A stretch of 64,000 nucleotides of DNA from Excoecaria cochinchinensis (GCA_947683425.1 CANTUQ010000004.1:12190001-12254000), one strand, 5' to 3'; positions 1 to 11,681 are shown, counted from the stretch's first letter. Numbers and translations are program-made. Notes: generated by a model from the sequence alone, not told the origin.

Positions 1-1436
1 GTGAGACCCGAACGGGTTGAATATTTGGAGGGTTATTTTTGGGCGGGTTGACATGGGTTATTTTTTAATTGGGTTGGGTTTGGGTCGAATTTTTTTGGGC
101 GGGTTATTGGGTTTGGGTAAAATTTTACAGGCCTATTAATGGATATTATATTATATTATATTTGTATTTTTCATTTTTGAAGCATTTTTAAATATTAAAA
201 ATAACATTAAATTGTATAATTTATTAAATTTTTATGTTAAGATTTTTTAATAGTTAACCAGTAAATCGTTCCAAAAATTTAGCTTAAAAATCGAAATCGA
301 TATAGTGGTTAATTGATATTAATAGACTGCTAAATAAAATTATTAATAGACCGCTTAACCGGTTCATGTTCAGTTCTATTAAATATGTATGGTGTGTTGA
401 ATCTTATTATAAGATCTAATACACCAATTGATCCAATTGAAGGTAAAAAGATTATAAATTAGATGAGTAAAAAAATTCAAAAAAAATTGCACAATTCAAA
501 AAATTTGGTAAATGGTGTTATCGCATAAAATAATTTGTTAATAAGAAAAAATAATTTTTTTAAAAATATTTTTTTTAATGAAAAATAGTGAAATCGAATA
601 TAATAAATTAAAAGAGTAAACAGATTTTTAAATATTTGAACTATATATGATTAAAAAGAAAAAAGTAAGTTAATTAGACCAATATACATTTTTTTAATTA
701 TTTTTTAAGCTTTGATTTTGACAATTTAATAAAAAAAAAATAGTAAGGAAAAACCCATTAGATGAGTAAGTCTGTAAGAGGACTGATAAGCACGGATTAT
801 AATAAGTAATCTATGAATAAGTAAAAGGACTGATTTTGTATTAATTAAATGAGTGCTCGTTTAATCCATTAAATTATTTTTTTCTATTTATTTATAAATA
901 CATAAATAAATCAAAGCAAGGAATCAAAGAATCGTCTCACTGATCATCCGATCGGTGACCTTGACTTTAATAACATCTTGTGCAAAGAAATTAATATGAT
1001 CGCTAATTTGATTTATTAATTCTTACTAATTAAGTTAAGTGCAGCAAACTAACTTTAATGTTTATAATGCTTCTTTAACGGATTTTCAAGTAAGCAAGTA
1101 TTTGAAAAAAAAAAATGAATAAGAAAAGAAAAAAACTTTTTAGAAGTTTGAAATATATTTTTTTATTATGTTGTATTACATTCATAAAATTTTATTTTAA
1201 TATATGGCTTTAAAGTTTAAATTAGACCATATAATTTTTTTATCTGATTTTAATCCGTGCAAAAATAGTGATTTGAACTTGAAAAAAAAATCTGAATAAT
1301 CGAAAATATAGAGGGTGGAACCCGATCGGATCGGAAATTAGAAAAATCCATCCGAAAACACCTAAAATCCGATCCGACCTGAACCCATGACCTAATTTTT
1401 TTCAATTAAATTTTATTTTATTTCATATTTATTTTT

Positions 1437-1440
<4 letters not shown>
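1..1440. other. AT-rich non-coding DNA, no gene seen
   Basis: No open frame of credible length or composition is present on either strand. The first 120 bases are rich in GGGTTTGGGT-like runs, and a complementary CCGATCCGA-rich stretch lies near 1320-1390. Such runs are common in subterminal parts of plant DNA transposons, but I cannot define ends. The rest is A/T homopolymer-rich sequence. Confidence 0.6.

Positions 1441-1489
<49 letters not shown>
1441..1489. repeat. (TA)n microsatellite
   Basis: About 24 uninterrupted TA units, followed by related ATACGTATATTATACATAT sequence. Confidence 0.97.
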
Positions 1490-1493
<4 letters not shown>

Positions 1494-2389
1494 CGTATAT
1501 TATACATATATTATATTAATACTATACCGTTTTATTAATATTTTCCATCATTCGTAGAAAAATTAGATTTAATTGAAAGAAAAGTTAAATGTCTAATTGT
1601 TTTAATTTTGAACATAAAGTAAAAAAATAAAAGGGAAAGACAAACACAATAAATTGAGACATGAAATCTACCGAAATTCAGTGCGATGTCGTTTCGATAT
1701 ATATAGTTACATTTTAATAAAATATATACTGCCAGATTTCAAATCCTTATTCTATCGACTTTTTCTTCTCTCTCATTTGGTGCCTTCTTTTTCTCACTTT
1801 ATTTCCTTTGCCATCGACCTCTTAACTTCGGCATTAATAGTTCGGTCTATTCGATTTTAGGCATTAACTATTTTTGTATATTAAAAACTGAATCGATATA
1901 ATCAAATTTTTATTTCAAAATTGACCAAATATATCAAATTATTTTTGGTTTATCATACCAGTTTAATTCTTTAGTTTTAACTGTGTTCCGATAACTAATC
2001 TAAACTCAGCTAAAAAAATAAAGTGACCAAATTAAAAAAATTCAAGACTGAAAACAAATGAAATAAAATGACTCGAATCCAAACCCATCCGATCTGCTTG
2101 GATTGCCAGGTCTAATTTAAATAGATGTTTAAAATAAAAAATAATAGTAATTTATAGATTCAATGCACATTAAAATAATATTTTGTTTTTTAAAAAAAGG
2201 TAAGCACGTAATATATTGTTGATAATGAAAAAAAAAGGTGTTTGAAACTTGAAAGCACATGTAAAAATGGTTGAGGATGAGATAAGCCATAACTTGCTCC
2301 TCAATTATGCACATCCATATATTTGTGTACACTACTTAATGTGGAAATAACTGTAAAGCATGTTCCGTAAGACCCTTTACTATCTCTGT
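1490..2389. other. AT-rich non-coding DNA, no gene seen
   Basis: Only short, low-complexity frames occur. No domain, repeat boundary or RNA gene is recognised. Confidence 0.6.
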
Positions 2390-2643
2390 ACTGCTCTCCT
2401 TAATTGACCACCCTAAACTAATGGTTTTTTGACCGTCAATTAATAATATCTAATTAAACAATTAGATATAATACTTTACAAAATATCTAAGATACACTTC
2501 TTTATTAAACCTAAAAAATTGGCACATTATACTGCTCTCCTTGACCACTCTAATATTGGCTTTTTTTGACCATTAATATATTTTTTACCATTAATTAATA
2601 GTATCTAATTAAAGAATACCAGATTACACTTCTTTATTAAATA
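2390..2643. repeat. Imperfect tandem duplication, about 140 bp unit
   Basis: The blocks starting at 2390 and 2531 share the order ACTGCTCTCCTT, GACCAC, TTTTTTGACC, ATTAATA-TATCTAATTAAA and ACACTTCTTTATTAAA. The copies differ by substitutions and small gaps, so the duplication is old. It has no coding content. Confidence 0.75.
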
Positions 2644-2720
2644 CTTCCTCTATTCCCTTTTAGGTGTGTATTTTAAAATTTTATTTTATTTATAAATAAG
2701 TGTCCATTTACAAAAACTAG
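2642..2720 (+). mobile_element. Possible Stowaway/mariner MITE end (single terminus)
   Basis: A TA dinucleotide is followed by CTTCCTCTATTCCCTTTTA, close to the plant Stowaway terminal inverted repeat consensus CTCCCTCYGTYCC. It is followed by the usual AAGTGTCCATTT-type text. I did not find the opposite terminus, so this may be a truncated copy. Confidence 0.4.
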
Positions 2721-3083
2721 TAGACTTGTCAAATTGATCGGAAGGATTCAAACTAGATCGATTTTGGGTCATCTTCGAATCAGGTTGGATCACTTTGGGT
2801 TTGGGTCAAGTCCTTGGGTTAATCCATTTTTTTTCTTACAGCATTAGGCTGATTAATTGATTTTCAATTTATCAAATCAACTTTTAGTCTCATGTATATT
2901 TAAGAAAAATATGAATATATTTTAACTACTTTTAAATTTTAATAATAATTTATACAAATTCCAAAAAAGAAAATAATTTATTAAAATAATATTATGAATA
3001 TTTATTATAAAAAAACTTAACTAGAATATCATTTTATATTAAGTAATTTTTCCATACACATCAAGCAATAAAAATAATTTATT
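2721..3083. other. Non-coding DNA, no gene seen
   Basis: AT-rich sequence with a GGGTTTGGGTCAAG-like stretch near 2796-2815. Nothing else is recognised. Confidence 0.55.
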
Positions 3084-3332
3084 GTATATATATATATATA
3101 TATATATACACGCGCGCGTATGTATATGTATATGCATGCATGCAAACAAATATGTACATATGTACATACATATATGCATCAATGCAAACAAATATGCATG
3201 TATGTATGTCCATACATATATGTATGTGTTCCCATGTATGTATGTACTATGTATGCATACAAACACACACAAACAAATACATACATACCTACATACATAA
3301 ATACATACATACATACATACATACATACATAC
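3084..3332. repeat. Compound microsatellite: (TA)n, (CG)n, ATGT/ACAT tetranucleotides
   Basis: About 12 TA units run into ACACGCGCGCGT, then about 210 bases of ATGT, GCAT and ACAT words that end in a clean (ACAT)n run at about 3297-3331. Long frames here on both strands are artefacts of the repeat period. The alternating purine-pyrimidine tract could adopt Z-DNA, which is an inference. Confidence 0.93.
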
Positions 3333-3782
3333 TGATAACCAGACACTCTATCCCTGAGTCCGGTAACCGACCTCACCCGGATATTCTCCACATTAATAGC
3401 TCGGTTTATCTCAATAGCTCGGAATCAGCATTTGAAAAGTTATTATTTGCGAGTATTTTCAGGATATTCAGAAGATTCTAATCTCATTATAAGGGAAGTT
3501 ATCTGGCACTATCTAATGAGATCATTGCAAAACAGGAATCAAGCACAAATCAAGGATTCAGAAGAGCTCTCTCCTATCTAGAATTTGTTTCCTATTCCGA
3601 TATGGGGAAAAAACTCTATAAAAGGAGGAATCAAGGTATGTTAAAGCTCTCTGGAATTTTTCTCAATAAATCAGATATTTCTCTTAATTCTTATCAGTTT
3701 TTCTGACTTGACCGTCGAAGTATCCCTTTGTCGAAAACCTACCGGATTTCGTGTTTTTCAGGTGACTTGCTTCGATTGACAA
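3333..3782 (+). mobile_element. Putative 5' LTR of an old Tat-like Ty3/gypsy element (host H1)
   Basis: The block begins TGATAACC directly after the ACAT repeat and ends ...GATTGACA. It holds a good TATA box, TATAAAAGG, at 3617-3625. The 3' part (TTGACCGTCGAAGTATCCC..., about 3710-3760) resembles the GAGCGTCGGAG text usual near the 3' end of plant Ty3/gypsy LTRs. A gag start follows 66 bases later. The right end of this LTR is inferred; no second copy lies in the window. Confidence 0.5.
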
Positions 3783-3848
3783 ACTAGAAATTTAGACAGT
3801 CATCATTTGATGCGGTGAGAGTGAAACTCTAGAGATTTTCAGTCGACA

Positions 3849-3993
3849 ATGGATCTCTTCCCCGACTTGCCTATTTTTGCTGCCCCACCGGCGAATCAAC
3901 CTCAAACTACCCCCCAACCCCTAGTCAATCTTTTTGGCCAGACATTCCATCACTTATTGCCAACTCAACCAGAATAAATGTCACCATTACTAG
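3849..3993 (+). pseudogene. gag of H1, 5' fragment (Ty3/gypsy, Tat-like)
   Basis: An ATG at 3849 opens a Pro/Thr/Gln-rich frame beginning MDLFPDLP, as expected for the disordered N-terminus of plant Ty3/gypsy Gag. A nonsense codon (TAA) lies at 3975-3977. The frame is cut at 3993 by insertion of LTR B. The same frame resumes exactly at 21470 once one copy of the 5-bp TSD (ACTAG/ACCAG) is discounted, which supports both the insertion boundary and the coding assignment. Confidence 0.6.
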
Positions 3994-4324
3994 TCTCACA
4001 CCCCGAAATGTACCCTAGAAGGATTTGGGCATATTGTGGATGAGTAGAGATCAAAATTGTGTAATTTAACGGGTTAGGTATTGCCAAATGGATAAATTAA
4101 GGATTTAAGTAAAAGTTTCGGCAAGTGCGGCAAATGGTAAAATTGTAAAATATGGAAGTAGGACTTGATTTAATGAATAAAATTAGTTAAGTGGTTCAAT
4201 GTGAGGAATTATTGAGTTAAGAATATCAATGTATGAGAAGTTGGAGGATCAAAAAGGAGAATTTGACATAAAAATCTAATTTGGGCCAATGGGAATGTGA
4301 CATGTGGCAAGAAGTGAGAAGGGG

Positions 4325-4332
4325 TATATAAG
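4325..4332 (+). promoter_or_regulatory. TATA box of LTR B
   Basis: TATATAAG lies about 331 bp into the LTR and is followed by a purine-rich GAGAGAGAAGG leader and then a pyrimidine-rich stretch. LTRs C (17282), E (22217) and P (62810) have TATA boxes at comparable positions. Confidence 0.7.
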
Positions 4333-4514
4333 AAGAGAGAGAAGGAGAGAAAGGGCAGAAATTTCTGCTCTCCCCTCTCGTTGTCCCGTTCCTTTTCCCC
4401 TCCCTTTCCTCTTTTCCTTCTTGTTCCACGTTAATTGTTTTCCCTCAAATGAAATATCAAGATTTAATGGAGAAGTTGTTTAGCTCAAGAGAGTTAAGTG
4501 AAGATGTTGTTAAG

Positions 4515-4523
4515 AGGTAAGTT
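4515..4523 (+). promoter_or_regulatory. Splice-donor-like AG/GTAAGTTT in LTR B
   Basis: GAGGTAAGTTTAAG fits the plant 5' splice-site consensus. It lies about 523 bp into the LTR and 190 bp after the TATA box. Equivalent sites occur in A (7492), C (17473), O (57356), P (63003), F (25005, minus), I (33141, minus) and K (41988, minus). Use as a donor is inferred. Confidence 0.5.
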
Positions 4524-4973
4524 TAAGTTTTGATTTTCTTGATTTCTTTTGATTAGCTTTATAACCCTAGATTTATGTTGTGTATTTGTGTGTGTTTTGA
4601 TGAGGATTTTGGATGAGCTTGGGAGCTAGAGAGATCATCTAAAGAAGCTATTAGGAGCAAAAGAGTTGAGGTTAGGAATTTTGTGAATTATTGGAGCAAA
4701 ACTGAATTTGTATGAATTTAGGGTAAAATTTTTGGGTTTAAAGAATTCTGATTTTTAATTGTTTTATTTAGATGTTTTAATTGTAATAATGGATATAAAA
4801 GTTGGGTTTTGTGTTGTTTTTGATGATTTGAATGTGTAAACTGAGTGGTGTTGAAATTTGATTAATTTTGGAGGTTTGGATGAACTTTGGAAAAATTGGG
4901 TTTTTCGTGTGTCGCTGGAGATCTACAGAACGCGACTCTATCACGATTGTGACAGAGCCGGGAAATTCAGAAT

Positions 4974-5200
4974 CTCGCGCGCGCTGTGAGGAGGATTGCA
5001 CGAATCGTGCAAGTGAGCAAGAGTCGTGCTAGCGAGCACGAGTCGTGCAAGCCAGCACGAGATGTGCAAACTTGCACGAGACGTACAAGCTAGCACGAGT
5101 CGTGCAAGTTCTGGCCCTTTACCTCTTTCACGTTGTCCTTCTATTTTGCTCTGATGTCATGCCTTCACGAGTCGCGACAGAGATCACGACTCGTGATCGC
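4974..5200 (+). repeat. Palindrome island of LTR B (CACGAGTCGTG type)
   Basis: Repeated CACGA-TCGTG words (for example GCACGAATCGTGC at 4998-5010) are followed by GAGTCGCGACAGAG and ATCACGACTCGTGAT at about 5168-5196. The island is CpG-rich in an AT-rich LTR and sits between the donor-like site and the hairpin array. Short frames that cross it are products of the repeats. Confidence 0.85.
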
Positions 5201-5836
5201 CTCCTGGGCCTCGTCTTCTTCTTTGCATGGCCTCTCAATTATGTTATGCATCTGTGATTTAAAATGTGAATTATTTAATGTATTCCCCATGCATAGTAAT
5301 TACTGAAATGTAAGAATTTGATCTACCAATATTGTGTTGTAAATGTATACGTGTAATGAAGTGTAAACTTATCTGTTAAGTTTAAATGAAGGCATGATGA
5401 TTAATGACATGATTATGTTTAATATGTTCATATGAGTACTTTAATCTATGGATTAAAATATGAATTATTCAAATAATTCTATGCATATTAATAATTAGAT
5501 TATGAGACTTTTGACTACCATTATTATTTAATGGCTGTATGTGCATAAAGTAATGTAATTTATTTGTTAAGTCTAAATGAGTGCATGATGTCAATAATAT
5601 AGTCATGTTCAGTATGTTCACATGAATATTTTATCCATGAGATAATATATGATTAGCTTTGAATATGATAAATGTAATTAGCACGTATGATATGCAAATA
5701 TATGAATGTATGTGGCTATGTAATCATAAAAGAGTATTACAATGTACTTAATGAAACGTGTATATGTATATGAGAACGTGATGAATTCAATAATGGTTTG
5801 GGAAATTTAGCCTGCGTTAATCGAGTCGTGGATAGA

Positions 5837-6014
5837 TAGGCATGCCTATAGAGTTCCGTTCGCTGCAGCCCTCTGTTATGTTTGGACCGTGATCAGGTCC
5901 CCGTTTGGTTCCTCGTGAACCTCAATGTATATGGATCTTGTTTAAGATCCCCAATGTGAAAATGTTTTGAATGAGAAAAATATGATGTTATTTTCGAATC
6001 GTACCCACGGGTAC
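5837..6014 (+). other. Hairpin array SL1-SL5 of LTR B
   Basis: In order: TAGGCATGCCTA (5837-5848), GGACC-GATCA-GGTCC (5884-5900), GGTTCCTCGTGAACC (5907-5921), GGATCTTGTTTAAGATCC (5933-5950) and GTACCCACGGGTAC (6001-6014). The same series, in the same order, occurs in LTRs A and C and in reverse orientation in I and K. The end of the series (SL6-SL7) lies at 21064-21121 after the nested insertions. Confidence 0.8.
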
Positions 6015-6482
6015 CGCCATGTGTTCACTTGCTTATCCACCCCTTTAACTTAGCAGGCAATTAAAAGAGTGAAATAATGTGAATTAATTGATAAGCTCTG
6101 TGTTGATTTACAAATGATTATGTGAATAAGCATTTGATGCATTTGTGATAAATGCCATTTGACTTGTGCTCTACGCACTCCTCTATTCTGGATCCTTTAT
6201 GGACACCTATGTGGAAATGTGCGGTATCTCCGGATACCTATGTGTTTTGTATAATCAATCGATATTTGTGAAATGGAAAGTGATAAAGCAATCAACGTTT
6301 GCTCTAACGAATATGTATAAATGAATATTGACTGTCTAAGAAATTGTATGTGAATAAGGCATGTTATGAAATTGTTCAAAAGTTACGAGTATGTTTGTCT
6401 ATATGAAGTTTATGTAAAGAATTATTGAAATATTTGATATGCATGTTTTCTATGGTTGAACATTCAGTAAATAAACTTTGTA

Positions 6483-6529
<47 letters not shown>
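6483..6529. repeat. (TG)n(TA)n microsatellite in LTR B
   Basis: Six TG units followed by about 17 TA units. Confidence 0.95.
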
Positions 6530-6534
<5 letters not shown>

Positions 6535-7137
6535 ATATGTTTAAATGAGAACATAGGTATGTTATGTGCTGTTTACCTACGAAACTTTAGCTTGTGCAAT
6601 TTCAATAAGTATATTGGTAAGAAATTCATATGTATTTGTTTGTGGTTTTAATGAATACGGTAAATGATGTATTGATTGGTAAGTAAGATAGATAATAAGC
6701 GCTATGCATGAGATAGATAACTGAATTTAGGAAAATGACTTAAGATTAATTCTTGGATTACTTAAGTATAAAGGTTTTTGTAGAACTGCGTGGTTCTAAT
6801 TCCCTACCATAGGGATACATAGGAAGCTTGTAACACCCCAAATCGGGCCTAGTCGGAATCGGAAAGCTAAGTCAGTTAAGTGAAGGGTATTTCGGTAATT
6901 TGTGCTTGAGAAAGTTTGGTTAATTAGGACTAAAGTGCAAAGAAAATAATTAATAAGATGTTAAGTGAGAAATCATCTAGTGGAACATGTGTATGGTATT
7001 TAGGAAGTGATTGGATAAGATTGTGACACTTGGGTTTGTAGGATGATGACAAGTGGTTTATAGGGAATTGTTAGAGTGTGCTTGAAGTGTATGGAAGTAG
7101 GATGTAAGTGGGTTAAGAAATGCTATGGTGTGAGTGG

Positions 7138-7234
7138 TGTTTGGTGTATTGAAGATATTTATTCAAGAATTGTTTAAGTGTGTTTGGTGTATTGAAGATA
7201 TTTATTCAAGAATTGTTTAAGTGTGTTTGGTGTA
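7138..7234 (+). repeat. 43-bp tandem duplication in LTR A
   Basis: A unit beginning TGTTTGGTGTATTGAAG is present twice without visible differences, and an 11-base start of a third copy follows. The lack of differences suggests that it arose recently. Confidence 0.9.
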
Positions 7235-7713
7235 TGGTGCATGTGTGAGTAAGTCAAAGTGGGCTTGTAATATTGACATGTGGGCCTATAGTAAGTGGAC
7301 AAGTGGCTTTGGTAGGTATGCATTTAGTGTTAAAGTGAGACTAAGTGTAAGGAAAAAAGGAGTCCCCGTTTTTGGTCCTCTCATCCTCCATATTCTCCAT
7401 TTTCTTTTCCTTTTTCCCTTTCTTTGCTCAATCTCTTGGGTTTGAATAAAGTAGAAGTGATTTAGTGGAGATTGGAAGCAAGATTGTTAAGGTAAGTTGG
7501 GGTTTAGGGTTCCTACGGTTGGGTTCTCCTTTCTCTCTTTTTATTTCTTTTGATTTTGTGTGAGTTAGGGTTTTGAATTAAAAGTAATTTCTGGATTTTT
7601 GGTTTGTGTAAGTTGGTGGTAACAAGAGGAAGCTCAAGGGCAAGGAAACGACTGTAGATAGAAGCTAGAAAGGGACTGTGGATTTTTGATTTCCAGGTTT
7701 GGGAAACTTTATT

Positions 7714-7755
7714 TTTATATATATGAATTTATATATATATATATATATATATATT
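7714..7755. repeat. (TA)n microsatellite in LTR A
   Basis: TA units interrupted once by GAATT and followed by ATTCATGTATG. The tract is self-complementary. Confidence 0.85.
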
Positions 7756-8261
7756 CATGTATGTTATAAGTTTCTTGATTGTGTGGTTGTTGATTGATGA
7801 TGATGGTAGTGAGTGTTGGTTTAATTGCTCAACTGTGCATGTGAGTAGGTTTTTGGGTGAAACTGGGTTAGAATGCGCTTGACCTTTCTTTGGTAATTAG
7901 GCTGTATTGGGAGTTTTAGAACTCAAAATCATTCGATTCTTGAACCATTAGAACCATGAATGCCATTACTTTAAATGTCTCAGAAATAGCCTTGGACAAA
8001 TTCTCGCTCTAAGACATCGAAAAATTGATTACAAATGTAGTGTCCCTGTTGTGTCGGGTTATTTGACCAGTATGGGTTGTGGAGTGCATATCTGGAGTTG
8101 TAGACATCCAATTGATGTGAAACTTGTTTCATTTGAAAGCTAAGACGTAGGAGAACATTTGTTAAGAAGAAAACTTTTCCTAAAAATGAGGTTTAGAGGT
8201 CGGTTTTCACGACATTAGTTTGTAGTAAAAAGCAGTTTGTTAGGGGAGCTGAAGCGAGCCT

Positions 8262-9183
8262 CTGTCGCGAGCGCGACAGGGGTCGCGACCTCGCGACAGA
8301 AAAGTATGTTTTGAGCCTTTTCTTCTCTATTTTTGGGTCTAAGGTTGACCCGGATCAATCCCGTACCTTTCCCATCAGTTATTATGCATGTTTAGGGTAA
8401 TTAAATGGCTATATAAGTAATGGTCGTTGGGAAAAACTTAGGGGTATGATTAAGATGGGTGATTTAACTAGTAATTAAAATAGATATAACTCCCCGAAGG
8501 TTTGTTTATGGATGAGTGCTAGTATGTAATGGTTTCATGAGTAACCTTAGCATGATGTATCATATGTATGAATGCATTTAATGTGGGTGCGATTGAGATG
8601 ATTGACGAATAAGGTTGTTATTGTAGATTGTGTATATGGATATTGTTAGTGGCTTGTTTTATTGAAATTATTGATACAAATGTTGGGTTTATGTTGTTAA
8701 TGATGTGTGGCTTGTTGGAGTTGAGGTAAGAGACCTTTGGATATGTTTCGTGTGTTTGTGGATGAGTTTGAGGAAGGAAAGATCTTGCAAAATTCTGCAG
8801 ATTTTCGGAATCATGACTCTGTCGCGATCGCGACACTGTCGCGAGTGCGACAGAGACCGATGATTTTGATGTTGTGCCGTCGCGAGCACGCGACGCTGTC
8901 GCGAGCCCGCGATAGCAATAGCTTGTCTGCTCTCTGTCGCGAGCGCGACAACCGTCGCGATCGCGACAGAGCATATTGTTGGCCGGTGCTATCGCGAGCA
9001 CGCGACTTGTCGCGACCCCGCGATAGCAATGCTTGCCCTCTGTCGCGATCGCGATAATATCGCGAGCGCGACAGAGCCGGGCCCTTCTCTCCTTCCCGCG
9101 ATCGTGAAGCCCGTCGCGTGCGCGCAGCGAAGAGACTATGGTCTCTGTCGCGAGCGCGACAGGGATCGCGAGTGCGACAGATG
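8262..9183 (+). repeat. Palindrome island of LTR A (TGTCGCGA-CGCGACA type)
   Basis: A first unit lies at 8262-8300. A dense cluster lies at 8817-9183, with about six double units built as CTCTGTCGCGA ... TCGCGACAGAG, each containing one or two inner palindromes such as the perfect TGTCGCGATCGCGACA at about 8820-8835. Variants include GTCGCGAGCACGCGAC and TATCGCGA. The frames across this island on both strands are rich in Arg/Asp/Ser repeats and are not genes. The island sits upstream of the hairpin array, as in the other LTRs. Confidence 0.92.
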
Positions 9184-9494
9184 TGTGGTGTTGAATGAGT
9201 TTTCTTTGGTGATTTCAATGTTTGAGTTCCGAACTTGTGATGTCTTTAGGTGTATTCTTTGACTATTTTATGAAGTATGTTAATATAATTGAATGTATTA
9301 TGCATATCTATACTTGTGATCTTTCTCTAAAATTTTTATGATATGCTTAAGTGTAAATTGTATGATGCATTACTGACTTTATGAATTTATTCATATGTCC
9401 CACCTATTGCTGATTATGTATAATGATATAGATTATGTGATTTGAAATATGATTTGCATGATGCATGACCTGCGAGAGTCAGTCTAGTGGATAG

Positions 9495-10385
9495 TTAGGC
9501 ATGCCTAATAGAGTCTACGTATTTGTAGCTGCAGCGCCCTTTGAACGATTTGGACCCTGATCAGGTCCCCGAATGGTTCCTCGCGAACCCCTATTATGTG
9601 TATATGTATGGATCTTGTTTAAGGTCCTGTTCAATGAAATATTGCCTTTCGACTTGTACCTGTATGGTACATTATATTATATGTTCCCTCTGAGGTTTAC
9701 CCGGTCAGAGATCGGGCTATATGTTCCCTCATGAGGTCTCCCCCTCAGTACTCGTTATCCACTATTGTGAGTCAGCAGGTGTATGATTTGTTATGTTGTG
9801 TTTATAAGCATGTGGTTCTGATCAGTTATGATTATAGTTATGTGAACTAATAAGTGCAGATTTATTGGCTCTCTGGAACACCGTGATTGGAATGCAATAT
9901 CATATTGTTGCTTATGTTAAAGATTAATGTTGCGCAACGGAAGTGTGATGGTATTGTGATTATGTATCTATGCATGATGTACTTTCAAAAGCTTGATTCC
10001 CCAACGTGTTCGGTAAATGTATGCAAATGAGGACCTGTACTGGTATAGCGATACAAGTATTGGCATATAGGTGTATTAATACTGACCTGTAATGTATAGG
10101 TAGGCGCATGCATGTGAAGTTATATGTAGTTATGCATGAATATACTTACATTTTGTATGATGATGTTGACTTGGTTTGTGTCGCACATAAGTATATGAAT
10201 ATGATAAGAAACAATTGAAGGCACAGCTATTATATGTAAGCATATATATATTTCTCGGTAAGAACTATGTGTGTATGAGATTTGTATGTGTTATGCCTCG
10301 ACGACCATTGTGAATGGCCGTCCATATTATTATGTTTGTTTTCCCCACTAAGCGTTATCGCTTAGCACGGGCTCTTTTCCCGTGC
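9495..10385 (+). other. Hairpin array SL1-SL8 of LTR A
   Basis: SL1 TTAGGCATGCCTAA (9495-9508); SL2 GGACCCTGATCAGGTCC (9552-9568); SL3 GGTTCCTCGCGAACC (9575-9589); SL4 GGATCTTGTTTAAGGTCC (9610-9627); SL5 GTACCTGTATGGTAC (9656-9670); SL6 arms GACGACCATT and AATGGCCGTC (10300-10322); SL7 TAAGCGTTATCGCTTA (10349-10364); SL8 arms GCACGGG and CCCGTGC (10365-10385). The last two are directly adjacent. The function is unknown. Position downstream of the presumed start of transcription suggests that the hairpins are RNA structures. Confidence 0.8.
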
Positions 10386-11136
10386 AGGTGGCAGGTTTGG
10401 TTCGGTTCGAGTCACACATCTGCAAGAGTCGGCCACATAGGAGCTAGGAGTTTTGGTTCTTGTCCAGCTTCTTTCTTTTGAATTTTGTAATTATGAAAAA
10501 TATGTATATGTAATAATATGTAAAGATACTTATGTAATATTATAGGCCATGTAAATATTTGTATAGCGATGATTTGAGAATAACTTTTGTTGTATGCTTG
10601 TAAGCTTTCACAACGGTAGACTTTTGCTCAGTGTATGCGTAGTTTGCGAAGTGTGCATGTCCAAATCTACTCTTTTAAAGTTTTTAATTATGCTGGATAT
10701 GTCACTCTATTTATGTGATGTTTACTTGTTTACTCTAGTGGGATGTGACACTCCTATCTATCTTGGATTCTTCTTCCTCTAATTCGAATAGAAGTCTCCA
10801 TAGTATGGGTTGGGGTGTGACAAAGCTTGGAATATTTATTTCAAGTATGAACCAAATCTGAAAATCTAAATGTCACACCCCGAAATATACCCCTAGAAAT
10901 ATACCCTAGAAGGATTTGGACATATTGTGGATGAGTAGTGATCAAAGTGGTGTAATTTGACGGGTTAGGTATTGTCAAATGGACAAATTAAGGATTTAAG
11001 TAAAGGTTTCGGCAAGTGCAGCCAATGGTAAAATTGTGAAGTGTGGAATTTGGACATGATTGAAAGAATAAAATTTATTTATGTGGGCCTATGTGAAGGA
11101 TTATTAAGTTATAAAATCTCAGTGCATAAGGATATG

Positions 11137-11681
11137 TGTAGACACCGGGTCCCGAGTAGCCTTGATCAGGATTACCCGATGATGAAATTTAGCTATGCCG
11201 GCTTATAGGCAAAAAGATTAGAGTTCGGAAGTGTTTTTTCATTGTCTTTTCGATGAGCAAAAGTGTATTTTAGAAATATTTTTAAAATATTTTTAAAATT
11301 ATTTTGGAGAAGAAAAAGTGTATTTTAGATTAGTGGAATTTAAAAAAAAAAAAGGTTGAAAAATGTTGAAAAAAGTGTGAAAAATGATGAAAAAATGGTG
11401 AAAAATCGAGGGAAAAATAGCGACGAAAAGGTGACGTGCACGGAACGCTGCGGAGTGCGCGCTCCGCGGGACCGACGCCCTGGGCGTCGCTCGCTCCGCG
11501 CACGTCGTACGCGGAAACTCAGCGCAACGGCCCGCGAAAACGTGCGCGAGTTGCCTTTAGGGCGCCGATTTCGCCCCCATTTCGCCCATTTTTCGATTCC
11601 CACTTGATTTTTAACCGTTTTTGGACGGTTTTGGGTGGCTTTTGGGTAGTTTTTGAGTGCTAAAAGTGGAGAAAAAATTCA
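11137..11681 (+). repeat. Left LTR of D, 3'-truncated
   Basis: This aligns with 14809-15349 of the right LTR. The flanks of the GC island differ at only a few positions, whereas the island itself (about 11431-11560) has been rearranged. The match stops at ...AAAAAATTCA (11681), which marks the deletion junction with pol. Confidence 0.9.
11431..11560 (+). repeat. GC-rich palindrome island, left LTR of D
   Basis: It contains GCGGAG-TGCGCG-CTCCGC and GACGCCC-T-GGGCGTC hairpins and a GCGCACGTCGTACGCGG segment. The equivalent island at 15103-15222 has a different set of hairpins. Confidence 0.8.

Larger units (their letters stand above)
6829..10822 (+). mobile_element. Solo LTR A (chromovirus-type), nested in B
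   Basis: The element starts TGTAACACCCC, ends GGGGTGTGACA, and is flanked by a perfect 5-bp TSD AAGCT (6824-6828 and 10823-10827). B sequence continues on both sides: CCATAGGGATACATAGGAAGCT | TGGAATATTTATTTCAAG matches uninterrupted C at 19925-19963. The LTR is 3,994 bp and contains no coding sequence. It holds a 43-bp tandem duplication, a TA microsatellite, a large CpG palindrome island and the full hairpin array. No clear TATA box was seen; the AAG/GTAAGT donor-like site is at 7492. Confidence 0.92.

Noticed and set aside
1654..1860. 68-codon frame
   Set aside because: No ATG start, no domain, AT-rich flanks, one of many random frames of this size.
3039..3481. Frames of Tyr/Ile/Cys/His-rich peptides
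   Set aside because: Products of ATGT/ACAT tetranucleotide repeats; open in several frames at once.
8618..9262. Several overlapping long frames on both strands, rich in Arg, Asp, Ser and Cys
   Set aside because: They run through the TCGCGA palindrome island, are open on both strands because the palindromes read alike, and have no domain or conserved start.
11340..11663. Frames of 75-87 codons on both strands in the left LTR of D (and again at 14971-15267)
   Set aside because: They lie in the GC island and AAAATGG-rich flank of the LTR, are not preserved between the two LTR copies, and show no domain.
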